This document shows, piece by piece, positions 23,531 through 38,400 of a stretch of 64,000 nt of DNA. Position 1 is the stretch's first letter; the number at the start of each line of letters is the position of its first letter. The DNA is from Dendrophyllia cribrosa (lineage: Eukaryota; Cnidaria; Anthozoa; Scleractinia; Dendrophylliidae). Under the pieces are notes generated by a model that saw only the letters and a program-made list of their open reading frames with translations, searched no databases and was not told the DNA's origin. A program made the translations under genes and the position numbers. Location of the stretch: contig JAJLRJ010000010.1 of assembly GCA_024195265.1 (NCBI GenBank), forward strand, positions 18,924,193 through 18,988,192, given 5' to 3'.

Positions 23531-26500
23531 CTACACGTCATCCAACATCACTACACGTCATCCAATGTCGCTAGATATCATCCAACATCACTAGACGTTA
23601 TCCAATGTCCCTAGACATCATCCAACATCATCAGGCATCATACAGTGTCACTAGGCATCAACCAACGTAAATAGACATCATCCACCGCATCTAGACATCA
23701 TCCAACATCACTAGGCATCATCCAACGTAACTAGACATCATCCATCATCACTAGGCATCATCCAACATCACTAGGCATCATCCAACGTAACTAGACATCA
23801 TCCAACATTACTAGGCATCATCCAGCATTACTAGGCATCATCCAGCGTAAATAGACATCATCCAACGTAACTAGGCATCATTCATCATCACTAGGCATTA
23901 TACAGCATTACTAGGCATCGTCTAACGTACCTATGCATCATCCAACATCACTAGGCATCATACAGCATCACTAGGCATCATCTAACGTAAATAGACATCA
24001 TCCAACGTAACTACGCATCATCCAACATCACTAAGCATCATCCAACGTAACTAGACATCATCCAACATCACTAGGCATCATCCAACGTAACTAGACATCA
24101 TCCAACATCACTAGGCATCATCCAGCATTACTAGGCGTCATCCAACGTAAATAGACATCATTCAACGTAACTAGGCATCATCCAGCATTACTAGGCATCA
24201 TCCAGCGTAAATAGACATCATCCAACATCACTAGGCATCATCCAGCATTACTAGGCATCATCCAACGTAACTAGACATCATCCCACATCACTAGGCATCA
24301 TCCAACATCACCAAGAATCATCCAACGTAACTAGACTTCATCCAACATCACTAGGCATCATCCATCATTACTAGGCATCATCCAGCGTAAATAGACATCA
24401 TCCAACGTAACTAGGCATCATCCAACATCACTAGGCATCATACAGCATCACTAGGCATCATCTAACGTAACTAGGCATCATCCAAACATCACTAGGCATC
24501 ATCCAACATCACTACGCATCATCCAACGTAACTAGACATAATCCAACATCACTAGGCATCATACAGCATCACTAGGCATCATCTAACGTAACTAGGCATC
24601 ATCGAACATCACTAGGCATCATCGAACATCACTAGGCATCATCCAACGTAACTAGGCATCATCCAACATCACTAGGCATCATCCAACATCACTAGGCATC
24701 ATCCAACGTAACTAGACATCATCCAACATCACTAGCCATCATGCAGCATTAAAAGGCATCATCCAGCGGAAATGGACATCATCCAACGTAACTAGGCATC
24801 ATCCAACATCACTAAGCATCATCCAACGTTACCAGACATCATACAACATCACTAGGCATCATCCAACATCACTAGGCATCATCCAACGTCACTAGGCATC
24901 ATCCAACATCACTAGGCATCATCCAGCATTAAAAGGCATCATCCAGCGTAAATGGACATCATCCAACGTAACTAGGCATCATCCAACATCACTAAGCATC
25001 ATCCAACGTTACCAGACATCATACAACATCACTAGGCATCATCCAACGTCACTAGGCATCATCCAACATCACTAGGCATCATACAGCATCACTAGGCATC
25101 ATCCAGCGTAAATAGACATCATCCAACATCACTAGGCATCATAAACCGTGCCTAGACATCATCCAACATCACTAGGCATCATCCAACGTAACTAGACATC
25201 ATCCAACATCACTAGGCATCATACAGCATCACTAGGCATCATCCAGCGTAAATAGACATCATCCAACATCACTAGGCATCATCCAACGTAACTAGACATC
25301 ATCCAAAATCACTAGGCATCATCCAACATCACTAGGCATCATCCAACGTAAATAGACATCATCCAACATCACTAGGCATCATCCAGCATTAATAGGCATC
25401 ATCCAACGTAACTAGACATCATCCAACATCACTAGGCATCATCCAACATCACTAGGCATCATCTAACATCACTAGGCATCATCCAACGTAATTAGACATC
25501 ATCCAACATCACTAGGCATCATCCAGCGTAACTAGACATCATCCAACGTAACTAGGCATCATCCAACGTAACTAGACATCATCCAACGTAACTAAGCATC
25601 ATCTAACGTCACTAGACATCATCCAGCATTACTAGGCATCATCCAACGTACCTAGACATCATCCAACATCACTAGGCATCATCCAACATCACTAGGCATC
25701 ATCCAACGTAACTAGACATCATCCAACATGACTAGGCATCATCCAGCATTACTAGGCATCATCCAGCGTAAATATACATCATCCAACGTAACTAGGCATC
25801 ATCCATCATCACTAGGCATTATACAGCATTACTAGGCATCATCTAACATACCTAGGCATCATCCAACATCACTAGGCATCATACAGCATCACTAGGCATC
25901 ATCTAATGTAAATAGACATCATCCAACGTAACTACGCATCATCCAACATCACTAAGCATCATCCAACGTAACTAGACATCATCCAACATCACTAGGCATC
26001 ATCCAACGTAACTAGACATCATCCAACATCACTAGGCATCATCCAGCATTACTAGGCATCATCCAACGTAACTAGACATCATCCCACATCACTAGGCATC
26101 ATCCAACATCACTAAGCATCATCCAACGTAACTAGACATCATCAAACAGCACTAGGCATCATCTAACGTAACTAGACATCATCCAACATCACTAGGCATC
26201 ATCCAGCATTACTAGACATCATCCAACATCACTAGGCATCATCCAGCATTACTAGGCATCATCCAACGTAACTAGACATCATCCCACATCACTAGGCATC
26301 ATCCAACCTCACTAGGAATCATCCAACGTAACTAGACATCATCCAACATCACTAGGCATCATCCATCATTACTAGGCATCATCCAGCGTAAATAGACATC
26401 ATCCAACGTAACTAGGCATCATCCAACATCACTAGGCATCATGCAACGTAACTAAACATCATCCAACATCACTATGCATCATCCAGCATTAAAAGGCATC

Positions 26501-29500
26501 ATCCAGCGTAAATAGACATCATCCAACGTAACTAGGCATCATCCAACATCACTAGGCATCATGCAACGTAACTAAACATCATCCAACATCACTATGCATC
26601 ATCCAGCATTAAAAGGCATCATCCAGCGTAAATAGACATCATCCAACGTAACTAGGCATCATCCAACATCACTAGGCATCATCCAAAATCACTAGGCATC
26701 ATCCAACGTCACTAGGCATCACCCAACATCACTAGGCATTATCCAATGTAACTAGACATCATCCAACATCACTAGGCATCATCCAGCATTACTAGACATC
26801 ATCCAGCGTAAATAGACATCATGCAACATCACTAGGCATCATCCAGCATTACTAGGCATCATCCAACGTAACTAGACATCATCCAACATCATTAGGCATC
26901 ATCGAGCATTACTAGGCGTCATCCAGCGTAAATAGACATCTTCCAACGTAACTAGGCATCATAAACCGTGCCTAGACATCATTCAACATCACTAGGCATC
27001 ATCCAACGTAACTAGACATCATCCAACATCACTAGGCATCATACAGCATCACTAGGCATCATCCAGCGTAAATAGACATCATCCAACATCACTAGGCATC
27101 ATCCAACGTAACTAGACATCATCCAAGATCACTAGGCATCATCCAACATCACTAGGCATCATCCAACGTAATTAGACATCATCCAACATCACTAGGCATC
27201 ATCCAGCGTAACTAGACATCATCCAACGTAACTAGGCATCATCCAACGTAACTAGACATCATCCAACATCACTAAGCATCATCCAACATCACTAGACATC
27301 ATACAACATCACTAGGCATCATCCAAAATCACTAGGCATCATCCAACGTCACTAGGCATCATCCAACATCACTAGGCATCATCCAACGTAACTAGACATC
27401 ATCCAACATCACTAGGCATCATCCAGCATTACTAGGCATCATTCAGCGTAACTAGACATCATCCAACATCACTAGGCATCATACAGCATCACTAGGCATC
27501 ATCCAGCGTAAATAGACATCATCCAACATCACTAGGCATCATCCAACGTAACTAGACATCATCCGAGATCACTAGGCATCATCCAACATCACTAGGCATC
27601 ATCCAACGTAATTAGACATCATCCAACATCACTAGGCATCATCCAGCGTAACTAGACATCATCCAACGTAACTAGACATCATCCAACATCACTAAGCATC
27701 ATCCAACATCACTAGACATCATCCAACATCACTAGGCATCATCCAACGTAACTGGACATCATCCAACATCACTAGGCATCATCCAGCATTACTAGGCATC
27801 ATCCAGCGTAAATAGACATCATCCAACATCACTAGGCATCATCCAGCATTACTAGGCATCATCCAACGTAACTAGACATCATCCAACATCACTAGGCATC
27901 ATCCAGCATTACTAGGCGTCATCCAGCGTAAATAGACATCTTCCAACGTAACTAGGCATCATAAACCGTGCCTAGACATCATCCAACATCACTAGACATC
28001 ATCCAACGTAACTAGACATCATCCAACATCACTAGGCATCATACAGCATCACTAGGCATCATCCAGCGTAAATAGACATCATCCAACATCACTAGGCATC
28101 ATCCAACGTAACTAGACATCATCCAAGATCACTAGGCATCATCCAACATCATAAGGCATCATCCAACGTAACTAGACATCATCCAACATCACTAGGCATC
28201 ATCCAGCATTACTAGGCATCATCCAACGTAACTAGACATCATCCAACTTCACTAGGCATCATCCAACATCACTAGGCATCATCCAACATCACTAGGCATC
28301 ATCCAACGTAATTAGACATCATCCAACATCACTAGGCATCATCCAGCGTAACTAGACATCATCCAACGTAACTAGGCATCATCCAACGTAACTAGACATC
28401 ATCCAACGTAACTAAGCATCATCCAACGTCACTAGACGTCATCCAGCATTACTGGGCATCATCCAACGTACCTAGACATCATCCAACATCACTAGGCATC
28501 ATCCAACATCACTAGGCATCATCCAACGTAACTAGACATCATCCAAAATGACTAGGCATCATCCAGCATTACTAGGCATCATCCAGCGTAAATAGACATC
28601 ATCCAACGTAACTAGGCATCATCCAACATCACTAAGCATCATCCAACGTAACTAGACATCATCCAACATCACTAGGCATCATCCAGCATTAAAAGGCATC
28701 ATCCAGCGTAAATAGGCATCATCCAACGTAACTAGGCATCATCCAACATCACTAAGCATCATCCAACGTAACTAGACATCATCCAACATCACTAGGCATC
28801 ATCCAGCATTACTTGGCGTCATCCAGCGTAAATAGACATCTTCCAACGTAACTAGGCATCATCCAACGTAACTAGGCATCATCCAACATCACTAGGCATC
28901 ATCCAACGTAACTAGACATCATCCAAAATCACTAGGCATCATCCAGCATCACTAGGCATCATCCAACGTAACTAGGCATCATCCACCGTAACTAGACATA
29001 ATCTAACATCACTAGGCATCATCCAACGTAACTAGGCATCATTCAACATCACTAGGCATCATCCAACGTAACTAGACATCATCCAACACCACTAGGCATT
29101 ATCCAACGTAACTAGACATCATACAACATCACTAGGCATTATCCAACGTAACTAGACATCATAAAATATCACTAGGCATCATCCAACATCACTAGGCATT
29201 ATCCAACGTAACTAGACATCATGCAACATCACTAGGCATCATACAGCATCACTAGGCATCATCCAACGTAAATAGACATCATCCAACATCACTAGGCATT
29301 ATCCAACGTAACTAGACATCATACAACATCATTAGTCATTATCCAACGTAACTACACATTATACAACATCACTAGGCATCATCCAACATCACTAAGCATT
29401 ATCCAACGTAACTAGACATCATGCAACATCACTAGGCATCATACAGCATCACTAAGCATCATCCAACGTAAATAGACATCATCCAACATCACTAGGCATT

Positions 29501-29836
29501 ATCTAGCATCACTAGCCATCATCCAGCATCACTAGACATCATCCAACATTACTAGACATCATCGAACATCACTAGACATCACCTACTATCACTTGGCATC
29601 ATCGAGCGTAACTATACATCACCTAACATCATTAGATATCAACTACCATAACTAGACATCACCTACCATCGCTAGGCATCATCTAACGTCACTGGGCATC
29701 ATCTACCATTACTACTTCATACAACGTAACTAGGCATCATCCAACGTAACTAGACATCATCTAACATCACTAGACATCATCCAGCATCTCTAGAGATCAT
29801 CCAGCATCACTAGAGATCATCCAGCATCACTATGCA
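23531..29836 (+). repeat. 20 bp satellite array, left arm, about 315 units
   Basis: The unit is CATCATCCAACRTMACTAGR, repeated in near-perfect 20-base phase for 6.3 kb with a single visible phase slip at about 24483. Variants (CCAGCATTACTAGG, CCAGCGTAAATAGA) alternate in a higher-order pattern; a rare unit with ATAAACCGTGCC recurs at about 25141, 26961 and 27961, showing kilobase-scale duplications within the array. It diverges toward its inner end at 29500-29836. It is the reverse complement of the right arm. Confidence 0.95.
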
Positions 29837-29839
29837 TTA

Positions 29840-32800
29840 GAGGAGACCTGGTGAGAACCGACAATGATTGGCAGGAATGGGAATTTCCTCAACTGGTCTT
29901 GGCCTTCAGAAAGTGGACAGAATGAAACCCCCCAGAAGCAGGACGACAGAGTCGTGGAAAAGCCTTTTTTAGGAGTCCAGCCATTTAAGAAATCGGAAAC
30001 CTTCCAGGCCAAGCAGCAAGAAACGAAGTCTAAACCATGCGTTTATTCTGAAGAGAGCGGGCACAGGCCTAGCGATTGCGGCAAAGTTGCTTCTGTGGCG
30101 GAGCGAAAGAAAGTACTCATTGAGAAACAGCTGTGCTTCAACTGTGCTGGTACCAAGCACAAGGCTTTCGAATGTCGCAGTCAAGTGGGTTGCCTATTCT
30201 GCAAACGAAGACATCATTCGTCAATTTGTGACAGGGTTTCAACAGAACACATGCTAGTAGCGACCGGAGATACAACAGTTACTTACCCGGTGGTAGTGGT
30301 GAATGTCGAAGGAATCAAGTGCCGGGCGCTGCTGGATACCGGAGCTGATAGTTCCTATGCTTCCTACGCGCTACTTGAACGCCTACAAAAACGACCTATC
30401 TGTAGAGAGCGACGGCGAATTGAGATGATGATGCAGTCATCAAACCAGGTGATTGAGCTTCACAAGCTGAAGATCAGCAGTATAGATGGGAGTTTTCATC
30501 TCGAAACGGAAGTTACAAAGGTAAACCGTAGCCAGCTTCTTTCTCTTGGAAAATCCCAAGTATAAAGAGAAAATTGCAAGATTTCCCCATCTGCAAGGTG
30601 TCATCATGGACGATACAGACGAGAAGGCAGAACGCCTGATACATCTAATACTTGGAGCCCGCGAATATGCGCGAGTGAAAGTAAACAGCATGCCTCGAAT
30701 CGGTAAACCGGGGGAGCCAATGGCGGAGCTAACTCGTTTTGGATGGACAATGATGTCCCCTGGGAAAGAAGTAGACGTGACCAACATGTTCTTGACACAG
30801 ATGTCCTCTTGTGATTACGAAAACCTCTGTAGACTTGATGTATTAGGCCTAGAAGATAGGAACGTAGGAGACCAAGGAATCGTTTATGAAGAATTCAAAG
30901 AGCGGTTGAAGAGAAGTCCAGAAGGGTGGTACGAAGTTGGTTCACCTTGGAAGGGCAATCATCCTCCTTTACTCAACAACGAAGCAGGAAGTTTGAAGAG
31001 ACTGAATGCACTCACTAAGAAATTGGAAAAACAACCGGGGATGCTTGAACGGTATGATTCCGTGATTCAGGATCAGCTAGCCCAAGGTATCGTGGAGCGT
31101 GTGGAAAGTGAAGCTAAAGACAGAGAATTTTACATACCGCACCAACCAGTCATCCGGGAAACAGCTGAAAGTACCAAGTTACGCATTGTCTATGATGCAT
31201 CTGCAAGAGCAAGTGAAAAGGCCCCATCCTTGAATGAATGGAGCGTCCTGGTGAGAAACCGTTTCCATCCTGTAGCTATCTCAGGTGATCTAAAGCAAGC
31301 ATTTCTCCAAGTTTGAATCTGGGAACCAGACAGAGATGTGATGCGGTTTCATTAGTACAAGGATCTGAAGACTAAAGATATTGAGGCGTTACGTTTCACA
31401 TGAGCTCTCTTTGGCTTGGCGCCGTCTCCCTTCTTGCTTGGGGTAGTCTTACGGGAACATCTCGAGCTCTGTCGGGAACGGTTTCCAGCAGAAGTTGAAG
31501 AAATCCTCCGAAGTCTTTACGTCGACGACCTCATTACTGGTGGACCGACCGTTCGCGAGACACAGCACTTGAAAGAATATGCGCAGACAATCTTCAGTGA
31601 AGCCCAGTTCGAATTACATAAATAGCACTTCAACGTACTAGCCTTAGAGACAGATATGTTGCAAGAAGAAAGAAGTTCAGAACAAGAATCGAGCTATGCC
31701 AAACAACAACTGGGAGCGAAGCCAGGCGAGACAAAGCTATCAGGAATGCCGCGGGACAAAGCAAAGGATACGGTCGCCGTTATCTTCCCCACACAACCGT
31801 TAGAGCCCACTAAGAGGGAGCTTCTGGGAAGTCTAGCCAGAATTTACGACCCACTTAGTCTCGCTTCTCCTACCATATTTGCGGGCAAAGTGCTGTACAG
31901 TATGTGACAGCCGTCTTGCCTGGGACAAGGCGTTATCTGGCGTGGCGTTAGACAAGTGGAATACTTGGAAGAAGATATTGCCTGACAAGTTTGAGATACC
32001 GCGTAGTCTAGCTCAGCATCAAGAGAGAATCGTTGGCATTGATCTACATGGATTTGGAGACTGCTAGCAATAAAGGGGTGGCATGGGCAGCGTTCGCAGT
32101 TGTCAGCAAGCACAAGGTATACTCAGCAAAGCGTCGTCACAGCTAAATCACGCCTAGCTAAGCAGGGACTAACTATTCCCAGACAGGAACTAGTATCCGC
32201 TCATATGACAGCAAAACTCATCAGCAACGTGAAAGAAGCCTTGACAGGATTCCCAGTGGAAGGTCTATACGGTTGGCTGGATAGTGGCCTCGCGCTTCAC
32301 TGGATTAAAGGAAATGGTGATTACAAGCAGTTCGTGGCAAACAGAGTCAAGAAAATCCAGCAGCACAGCTTCATCCAATGGAGATATGTCCGTTCACATC
32401 AGAACCCCGCTGGCCTTGGTAGCAGAGGAGGGCGTGTAGATGAATCTGCGAAGTTGTGGTGGGAAGGTCCTGCATGGCTCGCCGAACCAGAAAGCTGGCC
32501 ACCAGACATTGTCACCACCGCTACAAGCGAAACTCAAGCGGAAGCTAAAGTGGTGAGAGAAGCCTTGTTTGTGACCAAGACAGAGGACGATGCGCTGAAT
32601 GAAACTCTGGAGAAGCATGGCTACTGGAAAGCTATCCGAGTCGTAGCGTGGATAGCAAGGTTCCTGAGTAACTGTAAAGCGAAAGGTACGAAGAAGAAGT
32701 CTGACCCTTTAACTACCGAGGAGACGGTGACTCAAGTTGAAAGATGGATTTACGGAGTGCAGTCCAGGTTTGCCGCAACGGACAAGTATCAGAAAGACGG

Positions 32801-34052
32801 GCCTCGTCTCAACCTACAGAAGAATGAATAAGGGGTTTTCGAATGCCGAGGCCGCATTCAAGGTGACTATCCGGTCTACCTCCCTTATGACGATCTATTC
32901 AGCGAGAAATTGGTCACAAGTGCACACGAGAACACTCTCCACGGAGAAGTCAGTCTGACGAAGGCTAAAGTTCGAGAAAAGTATTGGGTACCACGACTGA
33001 GACGACTAACCAAAAGGGTGATCAAAAGCTGCAACGGATGCAAAAGGTTTCAAGCGGTAGCCTATGCACACCCACCAACAGGTAACCTACCAAGGGACAG
33101 GACTGAAGGGTCTACACCATTTCAAGTGATCAGAGTCTATTACGCTGGACCAATCAAGTACCGAACGAGAGGACGCAAAGAAGGAAAAGCGTACATCGTG
33201 CTCTTCGCCTGCAGCCTTACCAGGGGTCTATACCTAGAGTTGCTTCCGGACCTTACTACTGACGAGTTCCTTGGAAGCTTGAAGCGCCTGATAGCCCGAA
33301 GAGGAAAACCGAAAAAAAATCTACTTAGATAATGGCAAGACTCTCGTTGCTGCAGCGAAGTGGTTGAAGCAGGTGGAGAAAGATGAGAAGTCCCAAGATT
33401 GGTTAGCCAGGCAAGGAATAAAATGGCAATTCAACTTAAGCAGAGCGCCCTGGTGGGGAGGCCAATTTGAAAGACTAGTTGGCCTTCTGAAGCAGTCCCT
33501 CTACAAGACCATTGGAAATGGAAATCTACAATGGAAAATAGCTTCAAGAGGTCATTTTGGACGTCGAGATAACTCTCAACAATCGCCCTCTTGGCTATAT
33601 GAGCTACCCGTTCTAACCCCTAATGCCCTATTGTTTGGGCAGCCAAATACTTTCCCAGAAATGGATCCCAGTGGGATAGAAGATGCTGACCTCAGAAAAC
33701 GTGCAAGGTACCTTCTCAAGTGTAAAGAAGCCCTGTGGCGAAGATGGTCCCGAGAATATGTCAAGGCAATCCGAGAGCGACACAACATTATCCATCAAAC
33801 CAAGGAAATGAATATAAAAGCAGGAGAAGTGGTGCTCGTGAAATCCGAAGAACGCAACCGGGGAAAATGAAACTAGGAGTGGTGGATACCCCGATAGAAG
33901 GCAGAGATGGCGTTGTACGAGCTGTGTGGCTCAGATCCGGAAAGTCATTTATCGAAAGACCCATTCAACACTTGTATCCTCTGGAACTGGATTGTGATGT
34001 GTCGACTCAAAGAGAGGCCATACCTCTGATAGCTGTTCAGTTTACTCTGTAA
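29840..34052 (+). pseudogene. BEL/Pao retrotransposon, 5-prime truncated and decayed
   Basis: The plus strand carries gag zinc knuckles (CFNCAGTKHKAFEC and CLFCKRRHHSSIC, 30130-30230), an aspartic protease (LLDTGADSSYAS near 30330), the BEL-type reverse transcriptase region with YVDD at 31518-31529, an RNase H-like portion, an integrase zinc region ending CNGCKRF (about 32915-33045) and an integrase core ending APWWGGQFE (near 33460). The order protease, RT, RNase H, integrase and the RT style fit BEL/Pao. It is broken by frameshifts (near 30550, 32100, 32830, 33335, 33860) and stops (31314-31316 and others), and the first integrase aspartate position reads YYAGP instead of D-AGP. Its left side joins the satellite directly, so the 5-prime LTR and most of gag are missing. 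It is not functional. Confidence 0.85.
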
Positions 34053-35412
34053 TCATATGTAATTTTAGACTTAGGAACCCTAGCGTGAGAAGTAAAGGTT
34101 GTTGTGTAATCACTTGTGATCGGAGAGACAGGATTGTGACAGTTCTCATGCGTCTGATTTTGTCGAGAATTTAAGCTATTCACGACACTGTATTTAAAAC
34201 TATTAAGAATATTATTTATCCAAACTAACACATTCACAAAATATTATGAATTCTTTGCAAAACCATAAAATAGAAATGGTGCATTCTGATAAAAAATTGA
34301 ACCTAAACATAACCGTTTTATATAGGCCACAGACATATGGTAGCAATGTTAAATCACATTCAGTGTATATAAAGATTTCCCTGCTATGAGCCTTTCCCTA
34401 GGAGATTCTTACTCAGGCTGGATGTTCCATCTCCTGTGAACAGTCCCGTTTTATTCAAGAAAATATATTTATTTTTATATACATGTAGCCTCTGTCTACC
34501 CTCCCACTCCCCTGCTTCAGAGCTTGTTTGAAGCCTTATGTACGCCTGATATCAGGCCAATAGGAACGAATTTGAAACTGAGAGGGCACGATCGACTGTT
34601 GTCGGCCGAGACCCCTTCAATATCTTCGACGGTTAAGTGGCAGTCTTCTTTTCTTTAAATTTTCACCCGAAAAGTGGGGGGGCACGGGCCTACCCGGCCC
34701 CCCCTACTCCTACGGGCCTGGATATTAAATATTTGCGCCACCAAATATCAATGTTCATGTACATGTACATGTACAATAAAAGGGGACTGTTTGACTATCA
34801 TTTCCCAGGAATGTACACACTTCTCAGTCGAAGCCTGGCGTGCGTTTCTCGAAACTCCCGATGTCTTTTCGGACCCGAAAGCTAGTTTTTAAATGTAGTT
34901 TCTAACGCAAGGCGTTGAAGTTTTTAGCTCGCAACGCAGCTCAACTTGCGTAGCAAACGAAAGATTTTATTGCTTAGCTTTCAAAGTAAACAAAAACCGA
35001 ATATTTATTGGTAGATATTCTGCACTTAACACAGCTTTTCGGGCCCGAAAAGTTTTCGGGACTTTCGAGAAACGCACGCCTGGACACAACAAACATTTCA
35101 CAGATACTATTTTAAAGGCTATGTTCTATTTGTATCATTTCGTTTTGCTTGTTTGGAATTTTTTGCTTTCTTTGGGTAAAAACATCGTTTGATCTGCTTG
35201 TGTAACTGTTTCAACTGCCACTGAAATCGGTTGGGACGTTTAAACATATAGATTACTTTATGGGCAGCGCGGGCGTACGGTATTTACGCACCAGTTGGTT
35301 CGTATCAGAAATCGAACGAGCGAGGCTTTGCGAGAGTGATCCACGAGCGAGCGAGAGATTACAACATACAATGTAGCAAAATCCATGTCTACACTACACG
35401 TGTTAGGTGTCC
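34053..35412. other. Loop remainder, possible 3-prime LTR and a small MITE
   Basis: After the pol stop the sequence is AT-rich and includes a TATA-like run at about 34367-34374 and A/T-rich sequence near 34460. It could be all or part of a 3-prime LTR, but without a left LTR to compare I cannot prove it. A 244 bp inverted-repeat element lies at 34837-35080. Past 35080 I see nothing until the satellite begins. Confidence 0.45.
34837..35080. mobile_element. 244 bp MITE, GGCGTGCGTTTCTCGAAA termini
   Basis: GGCGTGCGTTTCTCGAAA at 34837 is exactly mirrored by TTTCGAGAAACGCACGCC ending at 35080. Inside these, CGAAAAG-rich segments pair imperfectly. Non-coding; target duplication not resolved. Confidence 0.75.
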
Positions 35413-38400
35413 TATTACATTGGATGATGACTAGTGATGGTAGGTGATGAAAGGTGATGTCTAGTAATGGTAGATGATGTCTAGCGATGTTAGATGATTC
35501 ATAGTTACGTTGGATGATGCTTAGTGATGCTGTATGATGCCTAGTGATGTTGGATGATGTCTAGTTACGTTAGATGATGCCTAGTGATGTTGGATGATGT
35601 GTAGTTACGTTGGAGGATGCCTAGTGATGGTAGATGATCCCTATTTACGTTTGATGATGTCTAGTGATGCTAGATAATGCCTAGTGATGTTGGATGATGT
35701 CTATTTACGTTGGATGATGCCTAGTTATGTTGGATGATGTCTAGTGACGTTGGATGATGCTTAGTTACGTTGGATGATGTCTAGTTACGCTGGATGATGC
35801 CTAGTGATGCTGCATGATGTCTAGTGATGTTGGATGATGTCTAGTTACGTTGGATGATGCCTAGTGATATTGGATGATGTCTAGTTACGTTGGATGATGC
35901 CTAGTGATGTTGGATGATGCCTAGGTACGTTAGATGATGCCTAGTGATGCTGTATGATGCCTAGTGATGTTACATGATGCCTAGTTACGTTGGATGATGT
36001 CTATTTATGCTGGATGATGCCTAGTGATGCTGTATGATGCCTAGTGATGTTGGACGATGCCTAGTTACGTTAGATGATGCCTAGTGATGCTGTATGATGC
36101 CTAGTGATGTTGGATGATGCCTAGTTACGTTAGATGATGCCTAATGATGTTGGATGATGTCTGGGTACGTTGGATGATGCCTAGTGATGTTGGATGATGT
36201 CTAGTTACATTGGATGATGCTTAGTGATGTTGGATGAAGCCTAGTGATGTTGTATGATGCCTAGTGATGATGGATGATGCCTAGTTACGTTGGATGATGT
36301 CTATTTACGCTGGATGATGCCTAGTAATGCTGGATGATGCCTAGTGATGTTGGATGATGTCTGGTTACGTTGGATGATGCCTAGTGATGTTGGATGATGG
36401 CTAGTTACGTTGGATGATGCTTAGTGATGTTGGATGATGCCTAGTGATGTTGTATGATGCCTAGTGATGATGGATGATGCCTAGTTACGTTGGATGATGT
36501 CTATTTACGCTGGATGATGCCTAGTGATCCTGTATGATGCCTAGTGATGTTGGATGATGCCTAGTTACGTTAGCTGATGCCTAGTGATGCTGTATGATGC
36601 CTAGTGATGTTGGATGATGCCTAGTTACGTTAGATGATGCCTAATGATGTTGGATGATGTCTGGGTACGTTGGATGATGCCTAGTGATGTTGGATGATGT
36701 CTAGTTACATTGGATGATGCTTAGTGATGTTGGATGAAGCCTAGTGATGTTGTATCATGCCTAGTGATGATGGATGATGCCTAGTTACGTTGGATGATGT
36801 CTATTTACGCTGGATGATGCCTAGTGATGCTGTATGATGCCTAGTGATGTTGGATGATGCCTAGTTACGTTAGATGATGCCTAGTGATGCTGTATGATGC
36901 CTAGTGATGTTGGATGATGCCTAGTTACGTTGAATGATGTCTATTTACGTTGGATGATGCCTAGTGATGCTGTATGATGCCTAGTGATGTTGGATGATGC
37001 CTAGGTATGTTTGATGATGCCTAGTAATGCTGTATGATACCTAGTGATGTTGGATGATGTCTAGTTACGTTAGATGATGCCTAGTGATGTTGGATGATGT
37101 GTAGTTACGTTGGAGGGTGCCTAGTGATGGTAGATGATCCCTATTTCCGTTTGATGATGTCTAGTGATGCTAGATAATGCCTAGTGATGTTGGATGGTGT
37201 CTATTTACGTTGGATGATGTCTAGTGATGTTGGATGATGTCTAGTTACGTTGGATGATGCCTAGTGATGTTGGATGATGCCTAGGTACGTTAGATGATGC
37301 CTAGTGATGCTGTATGATGCCTAGTGATGTTGCATGATGCCTAGTTACGTTGGATGATGTCTATTTACGCTGGATGATGCCTAGTAATGCTGGATGATGC
37401 CTAGTGATGTTGGATGATGTCTTGTTACGTTGGATGATGCCTAGTGATGTTGGATGATGTCTAGTTACGTTGGATGATGCTAAGTGATGTTGGATGATGC
37501 CTAGTGATGTTGTATGATGCCTAGTGATGATGGATGATGCCTAGTTATGTTGGATGATGTCTATTTACGCTGGATGATGCCTAGTGATGCTGTATGATGC
37601 CTAGTGATGTTGGATGATGCCTAGTTAAGTTGGATGATGTCTATTTACGTTGGATGATGCCTAGTGATGCTGTATGATGCCTAGTGATGTTGGATGATGC
37701 CTAGGTATGTTTGATGATGCCTAGTAATGCTGTATGATACCTAGTGATGTTGGATGATGTCTAGTTACGTTAGATGATGCCTAGTGATGTTGGATGATGT
37801 GTAGTTACGTTGGAGGGTGCCTAGTGATGGTAGATGATCCCTATTTCCGTTTGATGATGTCTAGTGATGCTAGATAATGCCTAGTGATGTTGGATGATGT
37901 CTATTTACGTTGGATGATGTCTAGTGATGTTGGATGATGTCTAGTTACGTTGGATGATGCCTAGTGATGTTGGATGATGTCTAGGTACGTTAGATGATGC
38001 CTAGTGATGCTGTATGATGCCTAGTGATGTTGCATGATGCCTAGTTACGTTGGATGATGTCTAGTTACGTTGGATGATGCTAAGTGATGTTGGATGATGC
38101 CTAGTGATGTTGGATGATGCCTAGTGATGTTGTATGATGCCTAGTGATGATGGATGATGCCTAGTTATGTTGGATGATGTCTATTTACGCTGGATGATGC
38201 CTAGTGATGCTGTATGATGCCTAGTGATGTTGGATGATGCCTAGTTACGTTAGATGATGCCTAGTGATGCTGTATGATGCCTAGTGATGTTGGATGATGC
38301 CTAGTTACGGTAGATGATGCCTAGTGATGTTAGATGATGTCTGGTTACGTTGGATGATGCCTAGTGATGTTGGATGATGTCCTGTTACGTTTGATGATGC

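Noticed and set aside
34053..35000. Firm call of a 3-prime LTR
   Set aside because: There is no second LTR to compare and no clear TG...CA borders, so it is left as a possibility only.
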